This document shows, piece by piece, positions 54,562-63,336 of a stretch of 64,000 nt of DNA. Where the stretch lies: NCBI GenBank assembly GCA_004193285.1, contig SECP01000003.1, positions 1-64,000 of the forward strand. The letters run 5' to 3'. How positions within the stretch are numbered: position 1 is the stretch's first letter; the number at the start of each line of letters is the position of its first letter. This DNA is from Myxococcales bacterium (GTDB lineage Bacteria > Myxococcota_A > Polyangia > Polyangiales > Polyangiaceae). Made by a program: the position numbers and the translations under genes. The notes beneath the pieces are model-generated. The model saw nothing but the letters and a program-made list of their open reading frames with translations. It did not search any database and was not told the DNA's origin.

Positions 54562-55632
54562 ATGAAAGGAAAGCCGGAGCGCCCCACGATTGGAGACGTG
54601 GCCGCCAAGGCCCGCGTCGCTCCCACGACGGTTTCGCGAGTGCTCAATGGCGGCTACGTGAGCGCGGAGGTGCGCTCGCGGGTGGAGAAGGTCATCAAGA
54701 CCCTCGGCTACGTGCCGTCTCCCACCGCGAGGAGCCTGAAGTACGGTCGCAAGGGCTGCATCGGGGTCGTGGTGGAGTCGGTGCATGGGCCGTGGTTCAT
54801 GGGCCTGCTCGCGGGCATGGAGGAAGAGCTGACGAAGCGACGCATCAGCGTGCTTCTGGGCGGGCTGATGGCGCACGGCCGCTATGACTCGAGCACCGTG
54901 CAGTCTTGGATCACCGAGCGCCGCATCGATGGGCTGGTGTTCGCTCGCTACACGCGTCGAGAGCGCGACCTGCTTTCTGCCGCGCGCCAAGCCCAGATCC
55001 CGATGACCTTCATTTGCCCGGACGAGACCGGCGACTTGGGCTTCGTCGCGCGCTGTCGCAACTTCGAGGCCGGTCGCACGATCGGGGAGCACCTGCTCGA
55101 GCTGGGGCACCGTCGTATCGCGTTCGTGGGCGGTCCGGAGACTTCTATCGACGCGCAGGATCGCTTGCGTGGGCTGCGCGCGGCGGTGGAAGAAGCGGGC
55201 GCGTCCGTGCGCGCGGACGACGTGACCTTTGGCCCTACTTACGAGGCGGAGGCGGGCGCCGGCGCGGCTCGCGAGTACCTGCGTCGCGCGGCGGGGAATC
55301 GCCCGACCGCGAGCGTGCTCGGCAACGATGCGATGGCGATCGGCTTCATGCGCGAGCTCCTCAAGGCCGGCGTGCGGATACCGGAGGAGCACTCCGTTAC
55401 CGGCTTCGACGGGGTGGACGAAGGCGCGCGCTTCTGGCCGGGGCTCACGACCGCGCAGCAGCCCATGGAGCAGCTGGGCCGCGTCGCGGTGGCCGCGCTC
55501 TTGGACCGCGTCGACGACCCGGAGTCGGACGTGGGCATGACCGTGGAGTACCCGATGCCGCTGGCGCGGCGCGAGAGCACCGGGCCCGCTACCGGGAGCG
55601 GCGCAAAGAAGCCGCGGTCGGTCAGCGCCTAG
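54562..55632 (+). CDS. LacI-family transcriptional regulator
   Basis: A 356-residue regulator. The N-terminal HTH reads TIGDVAAKARVAPTTVSRVL followed by the hinge SPTARSLKYGR. The periplasmic-binding-like core shows the usual strands (GCIGVVVESVHGPWFMGLLA, then FVGGPETSIDAQDRLRGL and LGNDAMAIGFMREL). The effector pocket would bind a sugar or nucleoside. No sugar operon is next to it; the following genes are a nucleotidyltransferase and a phosphatase, so the target is not obvious. The tail is basic and short. Confidence 0.92.
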   Translation: MKGKPERPTIGDVAAKARVAPTTVSRVLNGGYVSAEVRSRVEKVIKTLGYVPSPTARSLKYGRKGCIGVVVESVHGPWFMGLLAGMEEELTKRRISVLLGGLMAHGRYDSSTVQSWITERRIDGLVFARYTRRERDLLSAARQAQIPMTFICPDETGDLGFVARCRNFEAGRTIGEHLLELGHRRIAFVGGPETSIDAQDRLRGLRAAVEEAGASVRADDVTFGPTYEAEAGAGAAREYLRRAAGNRPTASVLGNDAMAIGFMRELLKAGVRIPEEHSVTGFDGVDEGARFWPGLTTAQQPMEQLGRVAVAALLDRVDDPESDVGMTVEYPMPLARRESTGPATGSGAKKPRSVSA

Positions 55633-55755
55633 AGCACGCCGCGGAGCGCGAGTGGGCCAAGGTGGCCTCGCGCCGATACGGCAGTTTCTGCGAGGAAAGC
55701 TGCGGCGTGGCAGCCCCCGCTGTCGAATCGACGCGCCGCGGGTTACCTTCCCGGC

Positions 55756-56520
55756 GTGAGACCGGTGATCATCGCCGCGGGTCGCGGCAGCCGCCTGCAG
55801 AACGAAACGGACGAGCTACCGAAGACGCTGGTCGAGGTGATGGGACGCCCCATGCTCGACTGGATTTTGGAGTCGCTCACCAGCGCGGGCCTTTCGCGCA
55901 AGGACGTGGTCTTCGTGTGCGGCTACCGCTCGGAGGTCATCCGCGCGCGCTACCCCGAGTTTACCTACGTGACGAACCACGACTGGCAAAACAACAACAT
56001 TTTGCTCAGCTTGATGATGGCGCGCCAGTACTTGAAGGGCGGCTTCGTTTCTACCTACGGGGACATCGTGTACGAGGGGGCGGTGGTGCAGAAGCTCGTC
56101 GCCTCCGGTGCGAGCATCACCCTCGGCTGCGATACCCACTGGCGGCGTCGCTACGTCGGTCGCACCCAGCACCCGGAAACCGACGCGGAAAAGCTGCGCG
56201 CCGACGGAAAACGGGTCGTGCAGCTGAGCCGCACCATCCCGAGCGAAGAGGCGGACGGCGAGTTCATCGGCGTCATGAAGCTGAATCCGAGCGGCGCCGC
56301 GCAGCTCTCGAGCGCGTTCGACGAAGCCGAGCGCCGCTACGGCGGCGGCCTGTTCCGTGAAGGGCGCACCTTCCAGAAAGCCTACTTGATAGACCTGCTC
56401 GCGGAGATGCTCGAGCAAGGCGTGAGCATGGAGCGCGAGGATACTCGCGGCGGCTACATGGAGATCGACACCCTGCAGGACCTTTCGATGGCGGAGGCGT
56501 GGTGGAACGCACGCCCTTGA
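55756..56520 (+). CDS. Nucleotidyltransferase, LicC/sugar-phosphate type
   Basis: A 254-residue GT-A-fold NTP transferase with a GTG start. The NTP-binding signature IIAAGRGSRL (5-14) and PKTLVEVMGRPML are clear, followed by DWQNNNILLSLMMA, which is characteristic of the branch with LicC phosphocholine cytidylyltransferase and related small phospho-alcohol enzymes. FVSTYGDIVYEG holds the metal-binding Asp. It therefore probably makes a CDP- or NDP-activated head group for surface glycans or lipids. The stop overlaps the next gene by 22 bases, so the two are coupled. Confidence 0.82.
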   Translation: MRPVIIAAGRGSRLQNETDELPKTLVEVMGRPMLDWILESLTSAGLSRKDVVFVCGYRSEVIRARYPEFTYVTNHDWQNNNILLSLMMARQYLKGGFVSTYGDIVYEGAVVQKLVASGASITLGCDTHWRRRYVGRTQHPETDAEKLRADGKRVVQLSRTIPSEEADGEFIGVMKLNPSGAAQLSSAFDEAERRYGGGLFREGRTFQKAYLIDLLAEMLEQGVSMEREDTRGGYMEIDTLQDLSMAEAWWNARP

Positions 56521-57308
56521 CCCTCGCCCCGGAGCGGCTCGTGGAGGAGCTGAGCGCGATGCTGGGCGACACGGAGCCGCAGCGCGCGGTGCTCGCCTTC
56601 GATGGTGACGGCACCCTGTGGTCGGGGGATGTCGGGGAAGACCTGTTTCACGCGGCGATGCGCGAGTCTTTCTTGCTCGAGGAAGTGGAGCCTGCGCTCG
56701 TCGCGGAGGCCGCGCGCCACGAGGTACCGCTCAAGGGCGCGCGCGGCGCGAACGCGGTGGCGGCGGCGCTGTTCGCGGCATACCTGGATGGAAGCTACCC
56801 GGAGCGAGAGACGTGCGCGATGATGACCTGGTGTTACGCCGGGCGTGAACTCGGCGCGGTCCAGGCCTTCGCGCAAGACGTGCTGACGGCGGCGGGGCTC
56901 CCTTCGCGCCTTCACCGCGAGCTCGAGCCGATCTTGGAGTTTGCGGAGCGCGCCGGGCTGCGCCGCGTGCTGGTATCGGCCTCGCCGCGCGTGATCGTGG
57001 AGCCGGCGGGCGCGCTGCGCGGCTTTGCGCCCGCCGATATCGCCGCCGCCACCCCGGCCCTGGCCGATGGCCGTATTCTGGCTCGCTTGCACGCGCCGGT
57101 ACCGTACGCCGAGCACAAGCTGACCGCCGGGCGCGAGCTGTTCGGGGACGCGCGCTGGCTGGCCGCCTTCGGTGACAACGTCTTCGACATCGATATGCTG
57201 ACGACCGCGGAGCTCGGCGTGGCGGTGCGGCCCAAGCCGAGGCTCGAGGCCCAGCTCGCGACCCTCGGCTTGCGGTTGCTCGCGCGGGACGCGGTGGCCG
57301 AACCGTGA
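56499..57308 (+). CDS. HAD-superfamily phosphatase (phosphoserine-phosphatase-like)
   Basis: A 269-residue HAD IB-type hydrolase with a GTG start (56499, or the next GTG at 56502). Motif I is FDGDGTLWSGD (both Asp present), motif II LVSASPR, motif III Lys in AEHKL and motif IV FGDNVFDIDM. A helical cap of about 90 residues separates motifs I and II. It would dephosphorylate a small phospho-metabolite, perhaps the same phospho-alcohol or amino alcohol that the upstream transferase uses. It overlaps the upstream gene by 22 bases and the downstream gene by 4. Confidence 0.85.
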   Translation: MVERTPLTLAPERLVEELSAMLGDTEPQRAVLAFDGDGTLWSGDVGEDLFHAAMRESFLLEEVEPALVAEAARHEVPLKGARGANAVAAALFAAYLDGSYPERETCAMMTWCYAGRELGAVQAFAQDVLTAAGLPSRLHRELEPILEFAERAGLRRVLVSASPRVIVEPAGALRGFAPADIAAATPALADGRILARLHAPVPYAEHKLTAGRELFGDARWLAAFGDNVFDIDMLTTAELGVAVRPKPRLEAQLATLGLRLLARDAVAEP

Positions 57309-58228
57309 TTCTGGAGAGCCGACATTTACAGACCGTGGCCGCGGTGGCGGACACGGGTAGCCTCACCGCCGCCGCGAAGCGCCTGCACCTCACGCTGTCC
57401 GCGGTCTCCCACCAATTGCGCGAGCTGGAGTCGCTCTTCGGCACGCCGCTGTTCGACCGCAAGGCGCGCCCCATCAAGACCACTCAGGCGGGTGAGCGGC
57501 TCCTTCAGTGCGCGCGCCAGGCCCTGCCGCTCCTCGCCCAGGCGGAGGCGGACGTACTCGCCATCGTCGGGCAGAAGCCGGTGGAGCGGCTCTTCTTGGC
57601 GCTCGAATGCCACAGCTGCATCGAATGGCTCCTGCCCGCGCTGGACGAGCTGCGCGCGGCGCGACCGGACCTGGATGTGGACCTGCGGCTCGGGCCCCGC
57701 TTCGATCCCATTCCCGCCCTGCTCTCCCGAGAGGTGGACGCGGTGCTGAGCACGGACCGAACGCCGGATCCCGAGGTGCACCATAGTGCGCTCTTTGGGT
57801 ACGAAATCGTGCTGCTCGTCAGCAGCGACCACGCGCTCGCCACGCGCGCCTTCGTGGAGCCAGCGGAGCTCGCGGACCAGCCGTTCGTCACCTACCCGGT
57901 GGAGCTCACGCGCCTCGACTTCTACACGCGTTTCCTCCGCCCCGCCGGTATCGAGCCGAACGTCGCGCGGACCGCAGAGCTCACCAGCGTGCTGGTGCAG
58001 CTGGTGCGCAGCCGTCGCGGCGCGGCCGCGCTCCCGCGCTGGGCGGTGGCGGACGAGCTCGGGCGCGGCGGCCTAGCCGCGGTGCGGCTCGGCCCGGAGG
58101 GGCTGCACAGCGAGGTGCTGCTCTCCACGCGCGCCACCGACACCGAATCGCCCCTCATGCGCGCGTTTCTGGCAGTCGCACGTAGCGTCAGCCGCAATTC
58201 GCTCGAAGGCGTCGTCCCGATCGACTGA
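57305..58228 (+). CDS. LysR-family regulator, MetR-like
   Basis: A 307-residue LysR regulator with GTG start overlapping the HAD stop codon (GTGA). The HTH is in residues 4-60 (LQTVAAVADTGSLTAAAKRL, then SAVSHQLRELESLFG). The effector domain opens with ALECHSCIEWLLPAL, a distinctive match to MetR, which senses homocysteine and controls methionine genes. No met gene is adjacent. Being the last gene of the coupled trio, it may also regulate that operon. Confidence 0.85.
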   Translation: MILESRHLQTVAAVADTGSLTAAAKRLHLTLSAVSHQLRELESLFGTPLFDRKARPIKTTQAGERLLQCARQALPLLAQAEADVLAIVGQKPVERLFLALECHSCIEWLLPALDELRAARPDLDVDLRLGPRFDPIPALLSREVDAVLSTDRTPDPEVHHSALFGYEIVLLVSSDHALATRAFVEPAELADQPFVTYPVELTRLDFYTRFLRPAGIEPNVARTAELTSVLVQLVRSRRGAAALPRWAVADELGRGGLAAVRLGPEGLHSEVLLSTRATDTESPLMRAFLAVARSVSRNSLEGVVPID

Positions 58229-58265
58229 TGCCGTAGCGGAGCCGGTGCACGACATAGGGGGAAGT

Positions 58266-58560
58266 GGTGAGCGTCATTCACGAACGACGAGCGCTTTGTG
58301 AAACCAGGCAAACTAAGGTCGATCGCTGATGAGCGAGCTTGCCAACAGGATTGCCTACCGAGACGAGATAAGGCGGCATCTAGCCGAGCTGAGGCGTTTG
58401 CTGGGTCGCGAGGTGAGCGCCGATGAGTTGTTGTCATTGGACGACACCCGGCGCGTTCGAGGGGCGCTGACAGACCCCCAAGAACCGTCACGGAGCTTCG
58501 TTATACCCTTCGATCACAAGTCGTCGCCTCGCTGGAGGTCGTTCATCTCCAACCTATCGG
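58266..58560 (+). repeat. Upstream copy of a diverged direct duplication
   Basis: Homologous to 59218-59486. From the ATG onward, 232 bases align without gaps (58329-58560 with 59255-59486); the leaders differ by a 26-base length difference. Similarity stops abruptly after CTATCGG in both copies. Confidence 0.85.
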
Positions 58561-58565
58561 TCTGA
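58329..58565 (+). pseudogene. Truncated paralogue of the 158-residue protein at 59255
   Basis: Encodes 78 residues, of which the first 77 match the start of the downstream gene with 62 identities by eye (for example LLGREV, ADELLSL, RVRGAL, PSRSFVIPFD). It stops at Val78, exactly where nucleotide similarity ends, so the second half of the ancestral gene was lost or replaced. The frame has stayed open with mostly conservative changes, so it may still be translated as a short domain. Local GC is clearly lower than in the MetR gene just upstream. Function unknown. Confidence 0.7.
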
Positions 58566-58645
58566 GCTCTTAGCCGTTGCGGATAGAAGCAATTGACGAC
58601 CCGCAGCGGGCCGCGCACGCCGCCCAAGGCGACGAATAAGCAAGC

Positions 58646-59164
58646 ATGAGCTCGCAATCCGTTCAGTTCCACGCGACTCTCGAGGAGCTCACTTCGCTTC
58701 TTTCAAGTTGGATGGCTCAGCACGCTTTCTACATGGTCGCCGAGGAGTTCCCGCCCGCGCGCGCTCGTAGCATCAGCGCAGAGGAGGTTCCGCGAGCCCT
58801 TGAGCTGCCGGCGGTTAGCCGCCTCGTATTCACCGAAGCGCTGCCGGTGCTTCCGCAGGGTGGCGTGGGGCATGCGCGCGACCTCAACGAAGGAGCTCTT
58901 TCGCTCAACATCGGCAGGCTGGGTCCTCGAGGAATGGAGGAATGCATGCTCAGCACCATGACGTCCACTCCCACCTGGAAGAAGATGTTCGCGTCGCTCA
59001 AGAAGATCACTTCGGCCGGCGCCATCGGCGTTCACGATGAAACGGGCGCGACCGCCAAATACGCCGCGCACCGCTTCACCCCCGGAGCCAAATCGCTTCA
59101 AGATGCCGGCGTTCCGATGCGCCCCTTCGCGCAGTCCGCCGTTCGTTTCGAATTTCAGGATTGA
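58646..59164 (+). CDS. Unknown protein between the duplicated genes
   Basis: A 172-residue soluble protein without signal peptide. Secondary structure looks mixed: a helical start (HATLEELTSLLSSWMAQHAF), then strands (SRLVFTEALPVLP, GALSLNIGRLG), then a helix with a basic patch (TPTWKKMFASLKKITSAGAI) and a C-terminal VRFEFQD. No recognised family. Its size, single-domain nature and position between two related small genes resemble orphan immunity-gene arrays of polymorphic toxin systems, but there is no toxin gene in reach. That reading is a guess. Confidence 0.55.
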   Translation: MSSQSVQFHATLEELTSLLSSWMAQHAFYMVAEEFPPARARSISAEEVPRALELPAVSRLVFTEALPVLPQGGVGHARDLNEGALSLNIGRLGPRGMEECMLSTMTSTPTWKKMFASLKKITSAGAIGVHDETGATAKYAAHRFTPGAKSLQDAGVPMRPFAQSAVRFEFQD

Positions 59165-59217
59165 AGTCGTGAGATCTGAGCGAGCTACGTGAGCAGTGTG
59201 AGTTGAGCAGAAGCAAG

Positions 59218-59486
59218 GGTGAGCGTCGTTCTCGAACCACGAGCTCTAGGCCCAATGAGCGAGCTTGCGAACAAGCTTGCCTACCGGAACGAGATACGGC
59301 GCCATTTAGCTGAGCTGACCCGTCTGCTGGGTCGCGAGGTGAGGGCCGACGAGTTGCTGTCCTTGGAGGATACCCAGCGCGTCCGAGGCGCGTTGAACGG
59401 AGAAGAAGAACCGTCGCGGAGCTTCGTTATACCCTTCGATGACAAGTCGTCGCCTCGCTGGGCGCTTTTCGTCTCCAACCTATCGG
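59218..59486 (+). repeat. Downstream copy of the diverged direct duplication
   Basis: Homologous to 58266-58560. See that entry for the boundaries. The copies are about 950 bases apart and flank the 172-residue gene. Confidence 0.85.
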
Positions 59487-59731
59487 CGACACTTTCGGGC
59501 AACGTTTACCTTTGGACCCCAGCATCCAACGAGTGTGGCCTCTTGCGGCCCGTCCCCCTGGGTGCGGTCGACTTCACGTTCGAGTTCGAGACCATACCGG
59601 AGGGAATCGTGTCCATCGTCAGCGAGGAGTTGGGGGACCGAATGGTTTTGGACTTTTCGGAGGAGGCGCAGCAAGGACGAGTTCTCGAAGTCGAGCAGTT
59701 CGGCGAGACGTGGGGCAAGGTGGCGTATTGA
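59255..59731 (+). CDS. Unknown protein, full-length paralogue
   Basis: A 158-residue acidic protein starting at ATG 59255 (a GTG at 59219 opens the frame earlier, but only the ATG is shared with the truncated copy). The N-terminal half is helical (EIRRHLAELTRLLGREVRAD, then DELLSLEDTQRVRGAL); the C-terminal half is beta-rich and acidic (VDFTFEFETIPEGIVSIVSE, MVLDFSEEAQQ). The acidic, SMI1-like composition fits an immunity or binding protein, without a family match. Converges with acs, with two hairpins between them. Confidence 0.65.
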   Translation: MSELANKLAYRNEIRRHLAELTRLLGREVRADELLSLEDTQRVRGALNGEEEPSRSFVIPFDDKSSPRWALFVSNLSATLSGNVYLWTPASNECGLLRPVPLGAVDFTFEFETIPEGIVSIVSEELGDRMVLDFSEEAQQGRVLEVEQFGETWGKVAY

Positions 59732-59774
59732 GGAATGCCCCATTCCTGCCACGCTGACCGCCGCTTTAGGCGGT
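59731..59774. terminator. Two tandem hairpins between convergent genes
   Basis: AGGAATG-CCC-CATTCCT (59731-59747) and ACCGCC-GCTTTA-GGCGGT (59757-59774), both perfect, in the 61-base gap between the 158-residue gene and acs. Probably a bidirectional terminator region; T-tracts are absent. Confidence 0.5.
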
Positions 59775-59792
59775 AGAGCGCGCCAGCGGTGA

Positions 59793-61760
59793 TCACTCTT
59801 CCGTGTTTCGTAGCTTGGCGAGGACGTTCAAGTCTTCGAGCGTGGAGGTGTCCCCTTGGGAGGCGCGGCCGGCCGCGACGTCTTTCAGAAGGCGGCGCAT
59901 GATTTTGCCGCTGCGGGTTTTGGGGAGGCCTTCCGCGAAACGGATCTCGTCCGGGCGGGCGAATTTGCCAATTTCTTTGGCGACGTGCTCGCTGAGCTCT
60001 TTCTTCATCGCGTCGTCGCCGGCGAAAGCCGGCTTGAGCGTGACGAAGACGACGAGGGCTTGGCCCTTGAGCTCGTCGGCACGGCCGACGGCGGCGGCTT
60101 CTGCGACCGCTTTGTGGGAGACGAGCGCGCTTTCGATCTCGGCGGTGCCAATGCGGTGACCGGAGACGTTGAGCACATCATCCACTCGGCCCACGACGCG
60201 GATGTAGCCGTCTTTGTCCTGGTAAGCGCCGTCCCCGGTGAAGTAGGCGCCCGGTACGTCCGCCCAATACTGAGCGCGGTAACGTTTGTCGTCCCCCCAG
60301 ACCGTGCGCAGCATGCTGGGCCACGGCTTTTGCAGCACCAGGAAGCCGCCCTGGTCCGCCGGCACCGTTTCACCCTGGGCCGTCACCACCGCGGGAGCGA
60401 CACCGAAGAACGGCAGGCCAGCTACGCCCGGCTTCATCGTGTGCGCGCCGGGCAAGGTGGTGAGCAAGATCGAGCCCGTCTCCGTTTGCCACCACGTGTC
60501 CACGATCGGGCAGCGCTTCTGCCCGATGTGCTCGTAGTACCAGACCCATGCCTCCGGGTTGATGGGCTCGCCCACGGAGCCGAGCAGGCGGAGACTCGAG
60601 AGGTCGTATTTCGCCGGCCACTCGTTGCCGGCGCGGATGAACGCGCGAATGGCGGTCGGCGCCGTGTACAGGATCGTGACCTTGTGCTTCTCGATGATTT
60701 GCCAAAACCGGCCCCAATCCGGCTGGTTTGGGGCTCCCTCGTACATGAGGCACGTGGCGCCGTTGGAGAGCGGGCCGTACACGATGTAGCTGTGGCCGGT
60801 GATCCAGCCCACGTCTGCCGTGCAGAAGTAGACGTCGTCGGGACGAAGGTCGAAAACGTACTTGCTGGTGAGGTGCGCGCCGGCAAGGTAGCCGGCAGTG
60901 GTGTGCAGCACGCCCTTCGGCTTACCGGTGGAGCCGGACGTGTAGAGGATGAACAGCGGGTGCTCGGCGTCCACCGGCTCCGGCTCGGCGCCGAGCGTGG
61001 CATCCGCAGCGTCGAGGGTTTGGCGCCAATCGAGGTCGCGCCCCGGCTTCATTTCAATCTTTGCTTGTGCGTCCGTCAGGCGACGGTAGACGAGCACCTT
61101 CTCCACGCTGGGCGTGGACTCGAGCGCTTTGTCCACGATCGCTTTGAGCGGTACGACGTTGCCGCGACGGAGCGCGCCGTCCTGCGTGAGCACGACCTTG
61201 GCGGTGCAGTCGTTGATACGGTCACGCAGCGATTCGGCGGCAAAACCGCCGAATACCACCGTATGGGGAGCGCCGATGCGGGCGCACGCGAGCATCGCCA
61301 CCGCCGCTTCCGGCACCATGCCCATGTAGATGGCGACGCGGTCGCCTTTCTGCACCCCGAGCCCGCGCAGCACGGCTGCGAGCTTTACGACCTCGGCGTG
61401 AAGGTCCGCGTACGTCAGCGTGCGCGTCTCACCCGGCTCACTCTCGAAGATGATCGCAGGCTTGCTCGCGACGTCCGTCTGCAGGTGCCGGTCCAAACAG
61501 CTCTCGCTCGCGTTGAGCTCGGCGCCGACGAACCAGCGGGAGTGCGGTAGCTCCCACTCGAGGAGCTTCTGCCACGGCTTGCGAAAGACGAGGTCTTGCG
61601 TCTCGCGTTTCCAAAAGGTCTCCGGCGACTCCAAGCTCTCCCGGTATTTTTCTCGATACTGCTCGGCGTTGACGCGCGCTCGCGCTACGAACTCGGGGCT
61701 CGGCTCGAACGTGCGGGTGTCCGAGACGTGCGTTTCGATGGCGGAGGTATCGAGCGACAT
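59793..61760 (-). CDS. acs: Acetyl-CoA synthetase (AMP-forming)
   Basis: Activates acetate with ATP and CoA. The 655 residues match the family. The adenylation core has [20 protein letters not shown]; the substrate pocket motif [10 protein letters not shown] and hinge [20 protein letters not shown] are present. The C-terminal [11 protein letters not shown] carries the lysine usually regulated by acetylation; no acetyltransferase or deacetylase gene is next to it. A hairpin precedes the gene, separating it from the PEGA protein upstream. Confidence 0.96.
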   Translation of the reverse strand: MSLDTSAIETHVSDTRTFEPSPEFVARARVNAEQYREKYRESLESPETFWKRETQDLVFRKPWQKLLEWELPHSRWFVGAELNASESCLDRHLQTDVASKPAIIFESEPGETRTLTYADLHAEVVKLAAVLRGLGVQKGDRVAIYMGMVPEAAVAMLACARIGAPHTVVFGGFAAESLRDRINDCTAKVVLTQDGALRRGNVVPLKAIVDKALESTPSVEKVLVYRRLTDAQAKIEMKPGRDLDWRQTLDAADATLGAEPEPVDAEHPLFILYTSGSTGKPKGVLHTTAGYLAGAHLTSKYVFDLRPDDVYFCTADVGWITGHSYIVYGPLSNGATCLMYEGAPNQPDWGRFWQIIEKHKVTILYTAPTAIRAFIRAGNEWPAKYDLSSLRLLGSVGEPINPEAWVWYYEHIGQKRCPIVDTWWQTETGSILLTTLPGAHTMKPGVAGLPFFGVAPAVVTAQGETVPADQGGFLVLQKPWPSMLRTVWGDDKRYRAQYWADVPGAYFTGDGAYQDKDGYIRVVGRVDDVLNVSGHRIGTAEIESALVSHKAVAEAAAVGRADELKGQALVVFVTLKPAFAGDDAMKKELSEHVAKEIGKFARPDEIRFAEGLPKTRSGKIMRRLLKDVAAGRASQGDTSTLEDLNVLAKLRNTEE

Positions 61761-61786
61761 GCGTCCACAATAGCTGGCGGAAACAG

Positions 61787-61804
61787 CGCGGAAAAGGGTC
61801 CGCG
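61787..61804 (-). terminator. Hairpin between the PEGA protein gene and acs
   Basis: CGCGGA (61787-61792) pairs with TCCGCG (61799-61804); on the minus strand the stem is followed by CTGTTTCC. It lies 31 bases past the stop of the upstream gene. Confidence 0.35.
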
Positions 61805-61835
61805 TTGGTTCGATGACGTCGTTCGTTCGCGACGC

Positions 61836-63320
61836 TCAGCGGCCCGAGCGCCACTGCGAGAATCCGCCACGGAGGCCGACGCCGATCATGGGCAGGGTGG
61901 TGCCGAGGTTCTTCGTCAGATCTCGGTTGGCGCTTTCCGTGAAGCCGCTCTGCAGGGCGGTGCTGCCGTCGATTTGGCCGACGAACGCTATTTCGCCCAA
62001 GAACTGCCGATAATTGAAGCCCAGCGCGAGCTCGAGCGAGAAGTACGGGTCGATGCCGCGCACTTCCTCCGGCGCGACTTTGCTGAGCGCTAGCCGGTGG
62101 TGGACCATACCGGCGCCCACCGAGACCACGAAGCGGAGCTTCTCGCCGGTCGTCATGAGCTTGAGATCGGGGCCAAAATGTACGGACGTGAGCGAAAATT
62201 CCCGCGACGCTCCGCTCTCGTCGCGCGCGCCTTGGACCTGAAGCGCGCCGACGTCCAGCCGGAGCGCGAGCGCGACCGGGTTGGACAGGCGGTAACCGGC
62301 GCGCAGACCCAGCGCGCCGAAGCCGCCGCCTTCCGAGCTGCCGTAGCTCAGGTTCAGCGGCTGCTTGGTGAAGGCGAGCAGATCCAAGGAGATGAGCCCG
62401 AAAACGCCGCGCTGCGTGCGTCTTGCGGGCGCGCTCGGCAGCGGGCCTCCCGCGTCCGCGCCTTCTGCAGGAACGTCACTATCCGACCCTTCGAGCACGG
62501 CGTGCAGGGGCAACGTCTTGCATAGTCCGACTTGGAAAGTCTGCTCGTAGGTCTCCACTCCCTCCCGGTAAACCTGCAGCAAGTGGTCGGTGTCCGGCTC
62601 CACCGGGCCAAAGTACGTGCGCCGCGCCTTGGGCAAGCCGTCGATAGCGATGTACGCCGTCGGATCGTTGGAAGTGACTTGGACGAAACCGGCGGCGCAG
62701 CGCAGCTCCACCTCCACCGGCACCTCGCGTTGCCCTCCGGCGAGCCGTAGCAAGCGTTTGTCCGGCGCGTAGCCCACCGCGTCCGCGCTCAGCGTGTGCT
62801 CGCCCACGTTGAGCACCAGCGGCGCTGCAAGGTCCTTTTCGGTGAGCTGACGACCGTCCAGCACCACGCGGGCGCCGGCAGGCACGACGCGCAGGCGCAC
62901 GGTGGCAACGAGGCTACGGAGCTCGGTGAGCGCGTCCTCGACCGCCTTGCGTTCGCCCTCGCTCAGGTCCGCCCCGTGGCGCGAGAGCAGCTGCTCGAGG
63001 GTGGAGGCCGACTCCGCGTAGCGGAACAAACCTTTTTGACTGAGCGCGATGTTTTGCAGCGAGCCCACGCCCGGCTTGAGCCGGTACGCTTCTTCGAACT
63101 CCGCGAGGGCCCCTCCGTAGTTGCCGTCGCGGTAGAGCTTCGAGCCGGTTTTGAAGTGCCGCCGCGCCTCCAAGGTTTGCTGGTCGGGAGCGCCTTCAGG
63201 CTTGGGCTCGCTCGGCTCCTCCGCGCGCGCGAGCGGCGCGAGAAGGAGCCAGCCGGCAATCGGCGCGACCCCCAGCGTTCGAAGCAATCTCCCGAGAGCC
63301 AACTGGCTCACGGCTAACAC
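61836..63320 (-). CDS. TPR / PEGA-domain protein with barrel-like C-terminus
   Basis: A 494-residue exported protein with a signal peptide (GVAPIAGWLLLAPLARA). TPR-like helices occupy residues 45-130 (ARRHFKTGSKLYRDGNYGGA, LAEFEEAYRLKPGVGSLQNI). A PEGA domain follows at about 138-205 (VRLRVVPAGARVVLDGRQL), and a second PEGA-like unit at about 208-275. The last 200 residues alternate in strands (FGALGLRAGYRLSNPVALAL, and PYFSLELALGFNYRQFLGEI) as outer-membrane barrels do. PEGA/TPR proteins next to Ser/Thr kinases are common in myxobacteria; here the kinase gene ends 16 bases upstream. Confidence 0.8.
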   Translation of the reverse strand: MLAVSQLALGRLLRTLGVAPIAGWLLLAPLARAEEPSEPKPEGAPDQQTLEARRHFKTGSKLYRDGNYGGALAEFEEAYRLKPGVGSLQNIALSQKGLFRYAESASTLEQLLSRHGADLSEGERKAVEDALTELRSLVATVRLRVVPAGARVVLDGRQLTEKDLAAPLVLNVGEHTLSADAVGYAPDKRLLRLAGGQREVPVEVELRCAAGFVQVTSNDPTAYIAIDGLPKARRTYFGPVEPDTDHLLQVYREGVETYEQTFQVGLCKTLPLHAVLEGSDSDVPAEGADAGGPLPSAPARRTQRGVFGLISLDLLAFTKQPLNLSYGSSEGGGFGALGLRAGYRLSNPVALALRLDVGALQVQGARDESGASREFSLTSVHFGPDLKLMTTGEKLRFVVSVGAGMVHHRLALSKVAPEEVRGIDPYFSLELALGFNYRQFLGEIAFVGQIDGSTALQSGFTESANRDLTKNLGTTLPMIGVGLRGGFSQWRSGR

Positions 63321-63336
63321 AGCTCGAGGACCGGTC

